Shown: piece by piece, positions 9,153 through 18,318 of the stretch
Numbering within the stretch: position 1 is the stretch's first letter
How the letters are laid out: the number at the start of each line of letters is the position of its first letter
Position numbers and translations under genes: made by a program
The notes under the pieces: model-generated
Told to the model about the DNA's origin: nothing
What the model saw: the letters and a program-made list of their open reading frames with translations, nothing else
Database searches by the model: none
Source: Agromyces cavernae
GTDB taxonomy: Bacteria > Actinomycetota > Actinomycetes > Actinomycetales > Microbacteriaceae
Reading direction: 5' to 3'
Assembly (NCBI RefSeq): GCF_021044935.1
Contig: NZ_JAJNMP010000002.1
Location: 558,001 to 622,000 of the forward strand
DNA length: 64,000 nt

Positions 9153-10674
9153 CGTGGGTTCCTCCAGTCATCGTGGCAGACTGCCCGGGCTCGACGACGG
9201 CGAACTGGCCCATCATGCCCTGATCTTCGTGCCACAGCAGGTGGCAGTGGTACATGTACGGGGTGTCGGCGTCGGCGTAGTCCTCGAAGCGCATCAACAG
9301 CTCGTACTCGGTCTCGGGTTCGGTGAAGATGGTGTCCTTCCACCCCGCGAGCTCAGGTGGCGGCGCCTGCCCGTCGATCGTGGCGATTCGGAACTGCACG
9401 TCGTGCACGTGGAAGCTGTGCGGCACCTGCGTCGTGTTCGCGACGACCCACCGCTCGAGCGTGTCGACCGTGACCGTCTCGTCGATGCGGCCCATGTCCA
9501 TCGCCTCGCCGTTGATCTCGAAGCTGTCGCTCAGCTCGAAGCGGCGGGTCGTCGCGACGTCGGCCGGGTCGAAGTCGTTGATCGTGTTGAGCCGCGCGGG
9601 CACGGCCGCGGCCGGGTCGAGCCTCTCAGCGGCACGCACTTCGAGCACGTCGAACGCGTCGCTGCCGCCGTTCGTCGCGGCGACCGGCCCGACGAGCCCG
9701 GCGGTCTCGGGCGTCATCTTCGACTGCAGCACGAGGCGCTCGCCGGGCGTCAGCCGCACGAGCACCTCGGCGCGCTCGCCGGGCGACAGCCGCACATGGT
9801 CGAGTGAGATCGGTGCCTCGAGCAGTCCGCCGTCGGTCGCGATGAGGTCGACCGATCGGCCATCGCTCCACGTGAACGCATACGTTCGTGCCGTCGACGC
9901 ATTGAGGAGGCGCAGGCGCACGAGCTCGTGCGAGACATCGAGGTACGGGCCGCGGGTGCCGTTGACGATGAGCTCGTCCCCGAGACCGCCCGCGTAGCCG
10001 CGCTGCTTGCTCTCCTGCTCGCCGTCGGCGGAGAAACCCGAGTCCTGCACGATCACCGGGATGTCATCGACGCCGTACTCCCCCGGAAGCCCGAGCGAGC
10101 GTTCGTGCTCGTCGCGCAGCATGAACATGCCGGCGAGGCCACGGGCGACGTGGTCTTCGGTCTCGCCGTGCAGGTGCGGGTGGTACCAGAGGGTCGCCGC
10201 CTGCTGGTCGATGTCCCATTCGGGCGACCATGCGGCACCCGGATCGACCATCTGGTGCGGGCCGCCATCCATCTCGGCGGGAAGGTGCATGCCGTGCCAA
10301 TGCACCGTCGTCGGCTCGTCGAGGGAGTTCGTCACGTCGACGCGCACCCGCTCGCCACGGTCGGCGACGAGCGTCGGGCCGAGGTAGCTGCCGTTGAATC
10401 CCCAGGTGTCGCTCGCGACGCCCGGCTCGAACTCGGTGGTTCCCGCCTGGGCGTCGAGCGCGAAGACCCGGGTGCCGTCGGCGTCGACCGTCGACTCGGC
10501 GAGCGGCGGGATCGCAAGCGGTGTGTCGAACTCGACGTCGCCGATCGTCGAGACGGGCCCGGGTCCGACGATGCCGCACCCGGCGAAGGCGACGGCGACG
10601 AGCCCGCCGGCGGCGATGGTCGCGAGCGTCATGGCGACCGTCGCGCGTGGTCTGCGTAGGGAGGTCTGAAGCAT
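9142..10674 (-). CDS. Multicopper oxidase, predicted lipoprotein
   Basis: Extracytoplasmic copper oxidase of 510 residues. The N terminus has basic residues, a hydrophobic stretch and a lipobox-like VAFAGC, so it is probably a membrane-anchored lipoprotein. All copper sites are visible: HWHGMH, WYHPHLHGE, HSFHVHDVQF, and the type-1 site YHCHLLWHEDQGMM. There is no Met-rich insertion like that of CueO. The start ATG at 10674 is chosen because it opens directly into the signal sequence and has GGAG just upstream; the longer open frame is antisense-type coding. It heads an operon with a sensor kinase and response regulator, an unusual partnership. Confidence 0.92.
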   Translation of the reverse strand: MLQTSLRRPRATVAMTLATIAAGGLVAVAFAGCGIVGPGPVSTIGDVEFDTPLAIPPLAESTVDADGTRVFALDAQAGTTEFEPGVASDTWGFNGSYLGPTLVADRGERVRVDVTNSLDEPTTVHWHGMHLPAEMDGGPHQMVDPGAAWSPEWDIDQQAATLWYHPHLHGETEDHVARGLAGMFMLRDEHERSLGLPGEYGVDDIPVIVQDSGFSADGEQESKQRGYAGGLGDELIVNGTRGPYLDVSHELVRLRLLNASTARTYAFTWSDGRSVDLIATDGGLLEAPISLDHVRLSPGERAEVLVRLTPGERLVLQSKMTPETAGLVGPVAATNGGSDAFDVLEVRAAERLDPAAAVPARLNTINDFDPADVATTRRFELSDSFEINGEAMDMGRIDETVTVDTLERWVVANTTQVPHSFHVHDVQFRIATIDGQAPPPELAGWKDTIFTEPETEYELLMRFEDYADADTPYMYHCHLLWHEDQGMMGQFAVVEPGQSATMTGGTHDEH

Positions 10675-10759
10675 GACTCCAGCCTCACCATCCGCGCGCG
10701 CCCGCCCCAGCATGCGAGCGCCCGAATGCCGCCGGGGGTTATCCCCCGCGCGCCGTGTT

Positions 10760-10795
10760 CTCGATACCCGGCGGGCTTCGCCCGACGCTACTCGA
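10760..10795 (-). repeat. Palindromic REP-like repeat, copy 2, at the amidohydrolase stop codon
   Basis: On the minus strand this reads TCGAGTAGCG, then a CGGGC/GCCCG hairpin, then GTATCGAG. The TCGAGTAG part supplies the final Glu codon and stop of the amidohydrolase gene. The hairpin may also terminate that transcript before the multicopper oxidase gene. Confidence 0.65.
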
Positions 10796-12332
10796 TCACC
10801 GAATGGGTGAAGCGGCCGGCGAGCAGCGTCGCCGCGACCGGCAGGGTGCGAAGGTCTTCGGCGGATGTCGCGAGCGGGTCGGCCTCGACGACCGCGAGGT
10901 CGGCAGGGCCGCCGCCCGTCGGCAGGGTGCCCCGACCGCCGGTCGATGCGGCGAGCGCGGCGCGCGCTTCGATCGCCTGTTCGGGATGCCACGGCGCACG
11001 GCCGTCGCGCGCGCGGCCGACCGCCGCCGAGATCGCGATCCAGGGGTCGAGCGGCGCGACGGGTGCGTCGGAGCCGAGTGCGAGCTCGACCCCAGCCTCG
11101 GTGAGTTCGGCGAGCATGAACGCCCGATCGGTGCGTCCGGCCCAGTAGCGGTCGGCGACGTCGCGGTCGTCCATGGCGTGCTCGGGCTGGACGCTCGCGA
11201 TGATGCCGAGTTCCGCGAAGCGGGCGACATCCGTTCGCCGCAGCAGCTGTGCGTGCTCGATCGAGCCGCGCACGCTCGCGCCTCGCCCTCCCTCTGTGCG
11301 TGCGGCGAGCGCCTCGAACGCGTCGAGCACTCTCGCGTTGGCCCGGTCGCCGATGGCGTGCACCGCCGGGGTGATGCCGGCGTCCGCGGCGCGGATCATG
11401 AGCGGCACGAGTTCGTCGTAGGGCACGGTCGCGAGTCCGTAGGGGTGTTCGCCGCCCTCGAGCCCTGGGTACGGGTCGAAGCACCACGCGGTGCGCGTGT
11501 TCAGCGAGCCGTCGGTGATGACCTTGTAGCCGCCGACCGTGACGAGCCCGCCGGTCGCGGCGATGACATCGCCGGTGTGCATGCCCTCGGCGATCGCCCG
11601 CTCGAGATGCTGGGTGTAGATGCCGAACGACACGCGCAGCGCATCGAACCCTGATGCGGCGCGACGAGCCCAGTCGTCGCGGTTCCAGCGCATCTCGTAG
11701 TCGGTGATGCCCACGACCCCGCGTGCGGCGGCACGTGCGGCCGCCTCGGCGACCCAGCCGTCGAGCACCTCGTCGGCGACGTCGTCGATCTCGCGGACGA
11801 GCCGGAAGCAGTCGTCCTCGCGCAGCACGCCACTCTCGTCGGTGGCGTGCTCGACGCCGTGGCGGCGGAGCGCGGCCGTGTTCAGCCAGCACGCGTGCAG
11901 ATCGGCTGAGACGAGCACGACCGGCACGTCACCCGAGACCGCGTCGAGCACCGCCCGGCTCGCCGGCTCGGGCCAGAGGCTGTCGCGATACCCGAATCCG
12001 ATCACCTCGTCGGCGCCGCCGGCGACGGATGTCGCGACGAGCGCCGCGACCTCGGCCGCGGATGCGGTACCGGCGAGGTCGAGGCGTCGCGACACCATGG
12101 CCCATTGCGAGAAGTGCACGTGGCGGTCGTGGAGCCCCGGAACGACCCATCGGCCATCGAGGTCGACACGACGGATGCCGGAGGTCGCCGCAACCGCGCC
12201 CGAAGGTGCGATCGTCGCGACCACGCCCCCGTCGACGTGCAGGTCGAAGAGGCCCCGCTCACCCGCGAGGCGAGCGCCGACGAGCAGCATCGGCGCCGCG
12301 ACATCCGTGGGGCTCGAACCGGCCGCCGTCAT
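10788..12332 (-). CDS. Metal-dependent amidohydrolase (YtcJ-like, Amidohydro_3)
   Basis: The 514-residue protein has the amidohydrolase layout: an N-terminal beta sandwich, the metal-binding DRHVHFSQ motif (HxH near residue 70), later metal-site histidines in AVHAIGDRAN and GSIEHAQLL, and the C-terminal LGSDAPVAPLDPW with the conserved Asp. Substrate class cannot be told; relatives are annotated as exoenzymes acting on amides or N-acyl compounds. The ATG at 12332 overlaps the stop of the PaiB-like gene (ATGA), so the two are translationally coupled. It is the last gene of the run beginning with DUF2332/rpiB/nei. Confidence 0.9.
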   Translation of the reverse strand: MTAAGSSPTDVAAPMLLVGARLAGERGLFDLHVDGGVVATIAPSGAVAATSGIRRVDLDGRWVVPGLHDRHVHFSQWAMVSRRLDLAGTASAAEVAALVATSVAGGADEVIGFGYRDSLWPEPASRAVLDAVSGDVPVVLVSADLHACWLNTAALRRHGVEHATDESGVLREDDCFRLVREIDDVADEVLDGWVAEAAARAAARGVVGITDYEMRWNRDDWARRAASGFDALRVSFGIYTQHLERAIAEGMHTGDVIAATGGLVTVGGYKVITDGSLNTRTAWCFDPYPGLEGGEHPYGLATVPYDELVPLMIRAADAGITPAVHAIGDRANARVLDAFEALAARTEGGRGASVRGSIEHAQLLRRTDVARFAELGIIASVQPEHAMDDRDVADRYWAGRTDRAFMLAELTEAGVELALGSDAPVAPLDPWIAISAAVGRARDGRAPWHPEQAIEARAALAASTGGRGTLPTGGGPADLAVVEADPLATSAEDLRTLPVAATLLAGRFTHSVIE

Positions 12333-12973
12333 CGGCGTGCCGCCCGCAGCACCTCGTGCGTGCGGCGCATCTCGGCGGCGAGCGCGGGACTGGCGTACGG
12401 CCCGTCGCCCTCGAGTTCGGCGATGATGCGGTCGACGGTCGCATCGGGCCGGTTCTGGCTCATCTTGTTCTTCGCGACGAACCGGGTGATCGGAATGCGC
12501 AGCCCGACCGTGCCCGCGGCGATGCGGTCGGCGTACTCGGAGTTCTCGGTCGTTCCGCGCATGCGGCGCGGTTCGGGCATCGCGTCTTCGAAGTGGTCGA
12601 CGAGGGCTTCGAGCACGCGCAGGTTCTCGTCGGCGTCGAGCACCTCGGGGGTGCCGTGCAGGTGCGCCGTGACGAAGTTCCACGTCGGAACGGCGGGGTT
12701 CTGGTCGTACCAGCCGGGCGAGATGTACCCGTGCGGCCCTTGCACGATGACGAGTACCTCATGACGCCCGAGCTCGTGCACGAGGTCGTCGGGCTTGCCG
12801 ACGTGCGTGAGCAGCACGATGCCGTCGGCGTCTTCGTCGAGCAGCACCGGGTAGTGCGAGGCGACGAGCCCCGAGGCATCCGTCATGCTCACGATGGTCG
12901 CCCACGGATGCGCGCGGACGAGGTCCTTCACGCCCTCCTCGCTCGCGAGGGTGAAGCTCGGGTTCTGTCTCAT
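12329..12973 (-). CDS. FMN-binding negative transcriptional regulator (PaiB family)
   Basis: The 214-residue protein matches the PaiB family: a split-barrel flavin-binding fold with SHYPVLLD, a GPHGYISPGWY segment and the VPTWNFVTAHLHG signature, followed by a C-terminal helical part. Members bind FMN; the original Bacillus PaiB is linked to repression of sporulation and protease genes, but many relatives have no known target. Two starts are possible: ATG at 12985 overlaps the nei stop (ATGA), while ATG at 12973 has GAGGAG immediately upstream; I chose the latter. It overlaps the following amidohydrolase gene by 4 bases. Confidence 0.9.
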   Translation of the reverse strand: MRQNPSFTLASEEGVKDLVRAHPWATIVSMTDASGLVASHYPVLLDEDADGIVLLTHVGKPDDLVHELGRHEVLVIVQGPHGYISPGWYDQNPAVPTWNFVTAHLHGTPEVLDADENLRVLEALVDHFEDAMPEPRRMRGTTENSEYADRIAAGTVGLRIPITRFVAKNKMSQNRPDATVDRIIAELEGDGPYASPALAAEMRRTHEVLRAARR

Positions 12974-12981
12974 GGTTCTCC

Positions 12982-13986
12982 TCATGCCTGGCAGTAGGGG
13001 CACCAGTAGAGCTTGCGGCCGCCGAGCTCCTCGAGTGCGATGTTCGTTCCGCAGACCCGGCACGGCAGGCCCTCGCGTTTGTACACCCAGTGGCGGTCGT
13101 CGCGGTTGGCCATGGCCGCGCGGTATGCCTCGGGGTCGAGGTCGTCCATCGTCATCATCTGCCCGGTCTCGACGCCGATGCGAAGCAGCTTCGCCCAGTC
13201 GCGCCAGAGGTGTCGCACGTGCTCCTCGGGCACGTGTCTGCCCGGGGTGTGCGGGTTCTGCCGCGCCCTGAAGAGCAGCTCGGCGCGGTAGACGTTGCCG
13301 ATGCCGGCGACGACGCTCTGGTCCATGAGCAGCAGCGCGATCGCCGTGGGCTTCTTGCGGATGACACTCGTGAAGCGTTCCTCGGCTCCGGGCCCCGCGT
13401 CGATCAGCGGGTCGGGACCGAGCTTGCCGACGACCGTCTCGACCTGCGCCGGGTCGAGCACTTCGCACGCGGTCGGGCCGCGCAGGTCGGCGACGATCGT
13501 GTCGGTGAGCAGGCGTACCCGCACCTGGCCGATCGGCTCGGGCGGGAACGTGTCGAGCGCGTTGCCCTCCTTCTCGGACTCCGACATGCGCAGCCGCGTG
13601 CGCCGCGGCGCCCCGATCGAGTGGAGCGAGTTCTCGCCGGCGGTGTCGAAGACCACGGCGTCGGGGTTCGGCCCTTCGAGGAACGTACCGGTCTGGTTGG
13701 TCTGCCCCATGCGTCCGTTCGCCGACGCGATCGTCGCGTCCATGAGGATGTCGCCCGCGAAGTCCCACGCGCCGTACATGCCGAGGTGCACCCGCAACCA
13801 CACGTCGCCCTCGAATCCGAGGAACATCTGCTTGCCCACGGCGCGGGCATCGGTCATGCGTCGCCCGTCGATCTCGGCAGCGCCGACCGCGAACCGGCCC
13901 TGCGGGCTCGAGGCGTGCACGACATGGCCGACGAAGTTGCGCTCGAACTGGCGCGTGATGCGATGGACGGAGTGGCCCTCGGGCAT
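12982..13986 (-). CDS. nei: Fpg/Nei-family DNA glycosylase/AP lyase
   Basis: Base-excision repair enzyme of 334 residues removing oxidised bases. After Met removal the catalytic Pro1-Glu2 are present (MPEGHSVHR), an N terminus typical of Nei rather than Fpg. The helix-two-turn-helix region contains VVAGIGNVYRAELLF, and the C-terminal zinc finger has CRVCG and CPYCQ pairs. The start at 13986 has GGAGG nearby. It sits directly next to rpiB, as nei and rpiB do in mycobacteria, which supports orthology with the actinobacterial Nei1. Confidence 0.93.
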   Translation of the reverse strand: MPEGHSVHRITRQFERNFVGHVVHASSPQGRFAVGAAEIDGRRMTDARAVGKQMFLGFEGDVWLRVHLGMYGAWDFAGDILMDATIASANGRMGQTNQTGTFLEGPNPDAVVFDTAGENSLHSIGAPRRTRLRMSESEKEGNALDTFPPEPIGQVRVRLLTDTIVADLRGPTACEVLDPAQVETVVGKLGPDPLIDAGPGAEERFTSVIRKKPTAIALLLMDQSVVAGIGNVYRAELLFRARQNPHTPGRHVPEEHVRHLWRDWAKLLRIGVETGQMMTMDDLDPEAYRAAMANRDDRHWVYKREGLPCRVCGTNIALEELGGRKLYWCPYCQA

Positions 13987-13994
13987 GGCGCCTC

Positions 13995-14492
13995 CTAGGC
14001 GTCGAAGCGGTCGACGCCCTTGCCTGCGATATCGCCCGTGGTCTCGTACTCGAAGAGCTGCGCGATGCGCCGCACGTGCCGATCGTCGCCCGAGAACGGC
14101 TCGGCGATGAACGCGTCGATGTAGCGGATCGCCTCTTCGACGGTGTGCTGGCGGGCCCCGATCGAGATGACGTTGGCGTCGTTGTGCTCGCGGGCGAGGA
14201 TCGCGGTGTCCATGCTCCAGACGAGTGCGGCGCGGATGCCCTGCACCTTGTTCGCCGCGATCTGCTCGCCGTTGCCCGACCCTCCGAACACCACGCCGAG
14301 CGTGCGCACGCCCGCGGCCTGGTCGCGTGCGACGGCCTGCGCCGCGTTGATGCAGAACGCCGGGTAGTCGTCGAGCGCGTCGTACTCGGTCGGCCCGTGG
14401 TCGACGACCTCGTGACCGCCATTGGTCAGGTGGTCGACGAGCGTGCGGCTGAACTCGAGGCCGGCATGGTCGGTCGCGATGTGGATGCGCAT
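13995..14492 (-). CDS. rpiB: Ribose-5-phosphate isomerase B
   Basis: Interconverts ribulose 5-phosphate and ribose 5-phosphate in the pentose phosphate pathway. The 165-residue protein starts with the family signature MRIHIATDHAG and has the GGSGNGEQIAANKVQGIRAAL active-site region. It contains no Cys at the usual DCG position (GPTEYDALDDYPAF), as in the mycobacterial enzymes where an Asp/Glu takes the base role. The -10 TAGACT ends 6 bases before the ATG, predicting a leaderless mRNA. Next genes downstream are nei and paiB-like. Confidence 0.96.
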   Translation of the reverse strand: MRIHIATDHAGLEFSRTLVDHLTNGGHEVVDHGPTEYDALDDYPAFCINAAQAVARDQAAGVRTLGVVFGGSGNGEQIAANKVQGIRAALVWSMDTAILAREHNDANVISIGARQHTVEEAIRYIDAFIAEPFSGDDRHVRRIAQLFEYETTGDIAGKGVDRFDA

Positions 14493-14498
14493 GGGCCA

Positions 14499-14504
14499 AG
14501 TCTA
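14499..14504 (-). promoter_or_regulatory. -10 element for leaderless rpiB
   Basis: TAGACT on the minus strand, ending 6 bases before the rpiB ATG. Its TAG is also the stop codon of the upstream DUF2332 gene. Confidence 0.6.
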
Positions 14505-15488
14505 GGGATTCGGCACCCACGTGAGCGCGCGCCCGTGCGGTTGCGCCCACGCCCGCTGCACCCCGTCGACCGCGAGCACGAGGTCGGTGCTGTCGTTCGC
14601 GACGTCATCGCGCGCGCGGATGCCGGGCAGCACCGTGCGCGGCTCGACCGAGAGCCAATGGCCCGGAAGGGCGCGCACCGTCTCGACGAAGCGCCCGCGG
14701 CCTGCCTCGTCGAGGTACATCAGCACGACCGTGTGGAAGACGACGAGGGTCGCGTCGGCCGGCGCTTCTGCGGCGAGCGCGGCGAGTCGTTCGTTGAGGT
14801 CGCCTGCGACGATGCGCGGCGGGTCGGTGGCGGCGATTCGAACGGCTGCCTGCAGGCGGGCCCGCCGGTCGTCGTGCTCGGGCCAGATGAGCGCGTCGAG
14901 CCAGGCGACATCGTGGGGGCGGGTCACATCGAGCGGGTGGAGGTCGATGCCTGCGCGCCAGACGACCTCGGGCAGACGGTCGGGTACCGGCACCGCGCCG
15001 TCGGTCGCGCAGTCGAGCACCACGGGGCTCGGCCCGTCGGCCGGATCGAGCCGCTGATGCCCCGGATAGCGGTAGCTGTACCGGTCGGGATACAGACAGA
15101 GACCGGCGGATGTCCCGACCTCGAGCAGCGCGAGCGGCCCGTCGGTGCCGGCGAGCGCCGGAACGTGCAGCGCGCAGCGGCCCGCCTCGTTCGTCTGCGT
15201 CGCATGCGTCTCGGCGGTGGCCCGCACCTCGACCCAATGGGTGTGCAACCAGTCGCGGAACACTCCGTAGGGGCCGAGCGGTGCCCCTTGGAAGCGGGCG
15301 GCCGAGAAGACGAGGTTCGGCTGCCGCTTCGCTGCAGGCAATCCCTCGACGAGGGCGATCGTGCCCGGGTCATCCGCCACACCGAGCGCCCATGCCTCGT
15401 AGGTGGCCGACATCCCCCGCGCCTCGACCTCGGCGAACACCCGATAGCGCTCGGAAGTGGGCGCGTTGGAATCGACGCTGGTGTGCAT
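14502..15488 (-). CDS. DUF2332 family protein
   Basis: The 328-residue protein belongs to the actinobacterial DUF2332 family. Visible features are the N-terminal RYRVFAEVEARGMSATYEAW segment, a central GTSAGLCLYPDRYSYRY motif that resembles the glycine-rich loop of SAM-dependent methyltransferases, and VVFHTVVLMYL near residue 260. There is no signal peptide. A methyltransferase-like fold is my inference; the reaction is unknown. The -10 TAGCGT lies 6 bases before the ATG, so a leaderless transcript is predicted. Confidence 0.88.
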   Translation of the reverse strand: MHTSVDSNAPTSERYRVFAEVEARGMSATYEAWALGVADDPGTIALVEGLPAAKRQPNLVFSAARFQGAPLGPYGVFRDWLHTHWVEVRATAETHATQTNEAGRCALHVPALAGTDGPLALLEVGTSAGLCLYPDRYSYRYPGHQRLDPADGPSPVVLDCATDGAVPVPDRLPEVVWRAGIDLHPLDVTRPHDVAWLDALIWPEHDDRRARLQAAVRIAATDPPRIVAGDLNERLAALAAEAPADATLVVFHTVVLMYLDEAGRGRFVETVRALPGHWLSVEPRTVLPGIRARDDVANDSTDLVLAVDGVQRAWAQPHGRALTWVPNP

Positions 15489-15494
15489 GGTGTC

Positions 15495-15500
15495 ACGCTA
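15495..15500 (-). promoter_or_regulatory. -10 element for the leaderless DUF2332 gene
   Basis: TAGCGT on the minus strand, exactly 6 bases from the start ATG at 15488. Confidence 0.55.
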
Positions 15501-15539
15501 CTCTCGCGCCGATCCCAGCCCCGGGGCGGTCGTCCGGTC

Positions 15540-15545
15540 TAGGCT
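15540..15545 (+). promoter_or_regulatory. -10 element upstream of pepN copy 1
   Basis: TAGGCT, predicting transcription start near 15552 and a leader of about 45 bases that carries the GAAGGAG ribosome-binding site. Confidence 0.45.
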
Positions 15546-15596
15546 GGGTCACGTTGCCTGCGGCCACGAGCCGCGTCGATCTGCGAAGGAGCGCAC

Positions 15597-18152
15597 GTGC
15601 CCGGAGAGAACCTCACCCGAATCGAAGCCGAGGAGCGCGCGGCGCTCGTGACGGCGCACGACTACGACGTCGTGCTCGATGTCACCACCGGACCCGAGGT
15701 GTTCAGGACCACCACGACGGTGCGGTTCGCGGCGACGACGCCGGGTGCCTCGACGTTCATCGACGCGATCACCGCGGCGGTGCACTCGGTCACGCTGAAC
15801 GGCGTCGAACTCGACCCCGCCGAGGTGAGCGACGGCGTGCGCATCCAGCTGCCGAACCTCGCCGCCGAGAACGAACTCGTGGTCGTCGCCGACGGCAACT
15901 ACATGAACACCGGTGAGGGCCTGCACCGCTTCGTCGACCCCGTCGACGACGAGGTCTACCTGTACACCCAGTTCGAGGTGCCCGACTCGCGCCGCATGTT
16001 CGCGGTGTTCGAGCAGCCCGACCTGAAGGCGTCGTTCCGCTTCACGCTCACCGCGCCCGACCACTGGGAGGTCGTGTCGAACTCCCCCACGCCCGAGCCG
16101 GTCGACGCCCATGAGGGCGCCAAGACCTGGGCGTTCACGCCGACTCCTCGTATCTCGAGCTACATCACCGCGCTCGTCGCGGGCCCGTACCACGTGGTGC
16201 GCGACGAGCTCACGAGCGCCGACGGCCGCGTCATCCCGCTCGGCGTGTTCAGCCGCAAGAGTCTCGCCGAGCACCTCGACGCCGACTACATCTTCGAGAA
16301 GACGAAGCAGGGCTTCGAGTACTTCGAGGCGAAGTTCGACGTTCCGTACCCGTTCGAGAAGTACGACCAGATGTTCGTGCCCGAGTACAACGCGGGCGCC
16401 ATGGAGAACGCGGGCGCGGTGACGTTCACCGAGTTCTACGTGTTCCGTTCGAAGGTGACCGATGCCGTGCGCGAGCGCCGCGTCGTCACGATCCTGCACG
16501 AGCTCGCGCACATGTGGTTCGGCGACCTCGTCACGATGAAGTGGTGGAACGACCTGTGGCTCAACGAGTCGTTCGCCGAGTGGGCGTCGACGATCGCCAC
16601 GGCCGAGGCCACCGAGTGGACCGAGGCGTGGACGACGTTCAACGCGATGGAGAAGAGCTGGGCCTACCGCCAGGACCAGCTGCCCTCGACGCACCCGGTC
16701 GTCGCGACGATCAACGACCTCGAGGACGTGCAGGTCAACTTCGACGGCATCACCTATGCCAAGGGCGGGTCGGTGCTCAAGCAGCTCGTCGCATGGGTCG
16801 GTGTCGAGGCGTTCTTCGCCGGCGTCTCGGCGTACTTCAAGAAGCACAGCTGGGGCAACACGACACTCGCCGACCTGCTCGCCGAGCTCGAGACCGCGAG
16901 CGGCCGCGACCTGTCGGCATGGTCGGGACTCTGGCTCGAGACCGCGGGCGTCAACACCCTGCGCCCTGAGATCGAGACGGATGCCTCGGGCACGATCACC
17001 TCCTTCGCCCTGCTGCAGTCGGCCACGGCAGAGCACCCGACCATCCGACCGCACCGCCTCGCGATCGGGTTCTACAACCTCGCCGCCGGCAAGCTCGTGC
17101 GCGACCACCGCGTCGAACTCGACGTCGACGGCGAACGCACCGAGGTCGCCGAGCTGGTCGGGCGCACACGCCCCGACCTGGTGCTCCTGAACGACGACGA
17201 CCTCGCCTACGCGAAGATCCGCCTCGACGACGCCTCGCACGGCGTCGCGCTCGCGAACCTGTCCGAGATCGACGCGCCGCTCGCGCGAGCACTCGTGTGG
17301 AGCTCGGTCTGGGACGCCACGCGTGACGCCGAGACCCGGGCGACCGACTACCTCGCGCTCGTGCTCGGCAACGTCGCGAGCGAGACCGAGTCGACGACGC
17401 TGCGCATCGTGCTCGCCAACGCCAACCTCGCGGCGAGCGCGTACACCGCCCCCGAACGTCGCGCCGAGGCGCGAGCCGGCCTGGCCGACGGCTTCTGGAA
17501 GCTCGCCCAGGAGGCGGCCCCGGGCAGCGACGCGCAGTTCCAGTTCGTGATGAACTTCGCCGCGATCGCCGAGGCGGGGTCGCACGTCGACGACCTCGCC
17601 GCCCTGTACGACGGCTCGCGTACGCTCGAGGGACTCGAGATCGACACCGACCTCGGCTGGGAGCTGCTGATCGCGCTCGTCGCGGCGGGTCGCGCCGGGG
17701 ACGCCGAGATCGACGAGCGCCTCGCGAGCGACAACACTGCGACCGGCCAGCAGTCCGCCGCGCATGCTCGCGCCGCCATCCAGACGGCCGAGGGCAAGGA
17801 GCGCGCGTGGGCATCGCTCATCGACGTCGACACGGCGACGAACACCGTCGTGCGCGAGACGGCCGAGGGCTTCCTGCGCGCCGACCCCGCTCTGCTCGAG
17901 CCGTTCGTCGAGCGCTACTTCGAGATGCTCGAGCGCATCTGGGAGGACCGCAGCTACGCGATCGCCGAGAAGCTCGTCGACGGCCTCTACCCGTCGCCGC
18001 TCGCGAACCGCGCGCTCGCCGACGCGAGCCGGGCATGGCTCGACGCGCACCCCGCGGTGCCCGCGCTGCGCCGACTCGTCATCGAGCGGCTCGCGGGCGT
18101 CGACCGCGCCCTCGCGGTGCAGGCGCGCGACAGCATCTCGTCGGTCGAGTAG
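15597..18152 (+). CDS. pepN: Aminopeptidase N (M1 family), copy 1
   Basis: Zinc aminopeptidase that removes N-terminal residues from peptides in the cytosol. The 851-residue protein has the substrate-binding GAMEN motif (residues 267-271) and the zinc site HELAH (301-305) with the second Glu at 324 (WLNESF), followed by the ERAP1-like C-terminal helical domain. The GTG at 15597 is preceded by GAAGGAG. It is clearly paralogous to the gene at 22113-24671; the two bracket an ABC transporter and a two-component system. The last codons (Val-Glu-stop) lie in a palindromic repeat. Confidence 0.95.
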   Translation: MPGENLTRIEAEERAALVTAHDYDVVLDVTTGPEVFRTTTTVRFAATTPGASTFIDAITAAVHSVTLNGVELDPAEVSDGVRIQLPNLAAENELVVVADGNYMNTGEGLHRFVDPVDDEVYLYTQFEVPDSRRMFAVFEQPDLKASFRFTLTAPDHWEVVSNSPTPEPVDAHEGAKTWAFTPTPRISSYITALVAGPYHVVRDELTSADGRVIPLGVFSRKSLAEHLDADYIFEKTKQGFEYFEAKFDVPYPFEKYDQMFVPEYNAGAMENAGAVTFTEFYVFRSKVTDAVRERRVVTILHELAHMWFGDLVTMKWWNDLWLNESFAEWASTIATAEATEWTEAWTTFNAMEKSWAYRQDQLPSTHPVVATINDLEDVQVNFDGITYAKGGSVLKQLVAWVGVEAFFAGVSAYFKKHSWGNTTLADLLAELETASGRDLSAWSGLWLETAGVNTLRPEIETDASGTITSFALLQSATAEHPTIRPHRLAIGFYNLAAGKLVRDHRVELDVDGERTEVAELVGRTRPDLVLLNDDDLAYAKIRLDDASHGVALANLSEIDAPLARALVWSSVWDATRDAETRATDYLALVLGNVASETESTTLRIVLANANLAASAYTAPERRAEARAGLADGFWKLAQEAAPGSDAQFQFVMNFAAIAEAGSHVDDLAALYDGSRTLEGLEIDTDLGWELLIALVAAGRAGDAEIDERLASDNTATGQQSAAHARAAIQTAEGKERAWASLIDVDTATNTVVRETAEGFLRADPALLEPFVERYFEMLERIWEDRSYAIAEKLVDGLYPSPLANRALADASRAWLDAHPAVPALRRLVIERLAGVDRALAVQARDSISSVE

Positions 18153-18204
18153 CGAAGCGTATCGAGACCCCTCGCGAGGTCTCGATACGGCGCTGGCGCG
18201 CCTA
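18145..18204 (+). repeat. Palindromic REP-like repeat, copy 3, at the pepN stop codon
   Basis: Starts with TCGAGTAG (18145-18152), which is the Glu codon and stop of pepN, followed by a perfect 12-bp inverted repeat CGTATCGAGACC (18158-18169) / GGTCTCGATACG (18178-18189). The stem could also terminate the pepN mRNA. Confidence 0.75.
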
Positions 18205-18318
18205 GCCGAAGTCGTCCCACGGGGCGGCGGGCGTGGTACCCCGGTACCATCGCCCGCCGCCCCGAAACCGTTCCGGAGTCCGATGTGCCCGGGTCGAGGC
18301 ATCCGTAATTTCGATGTC

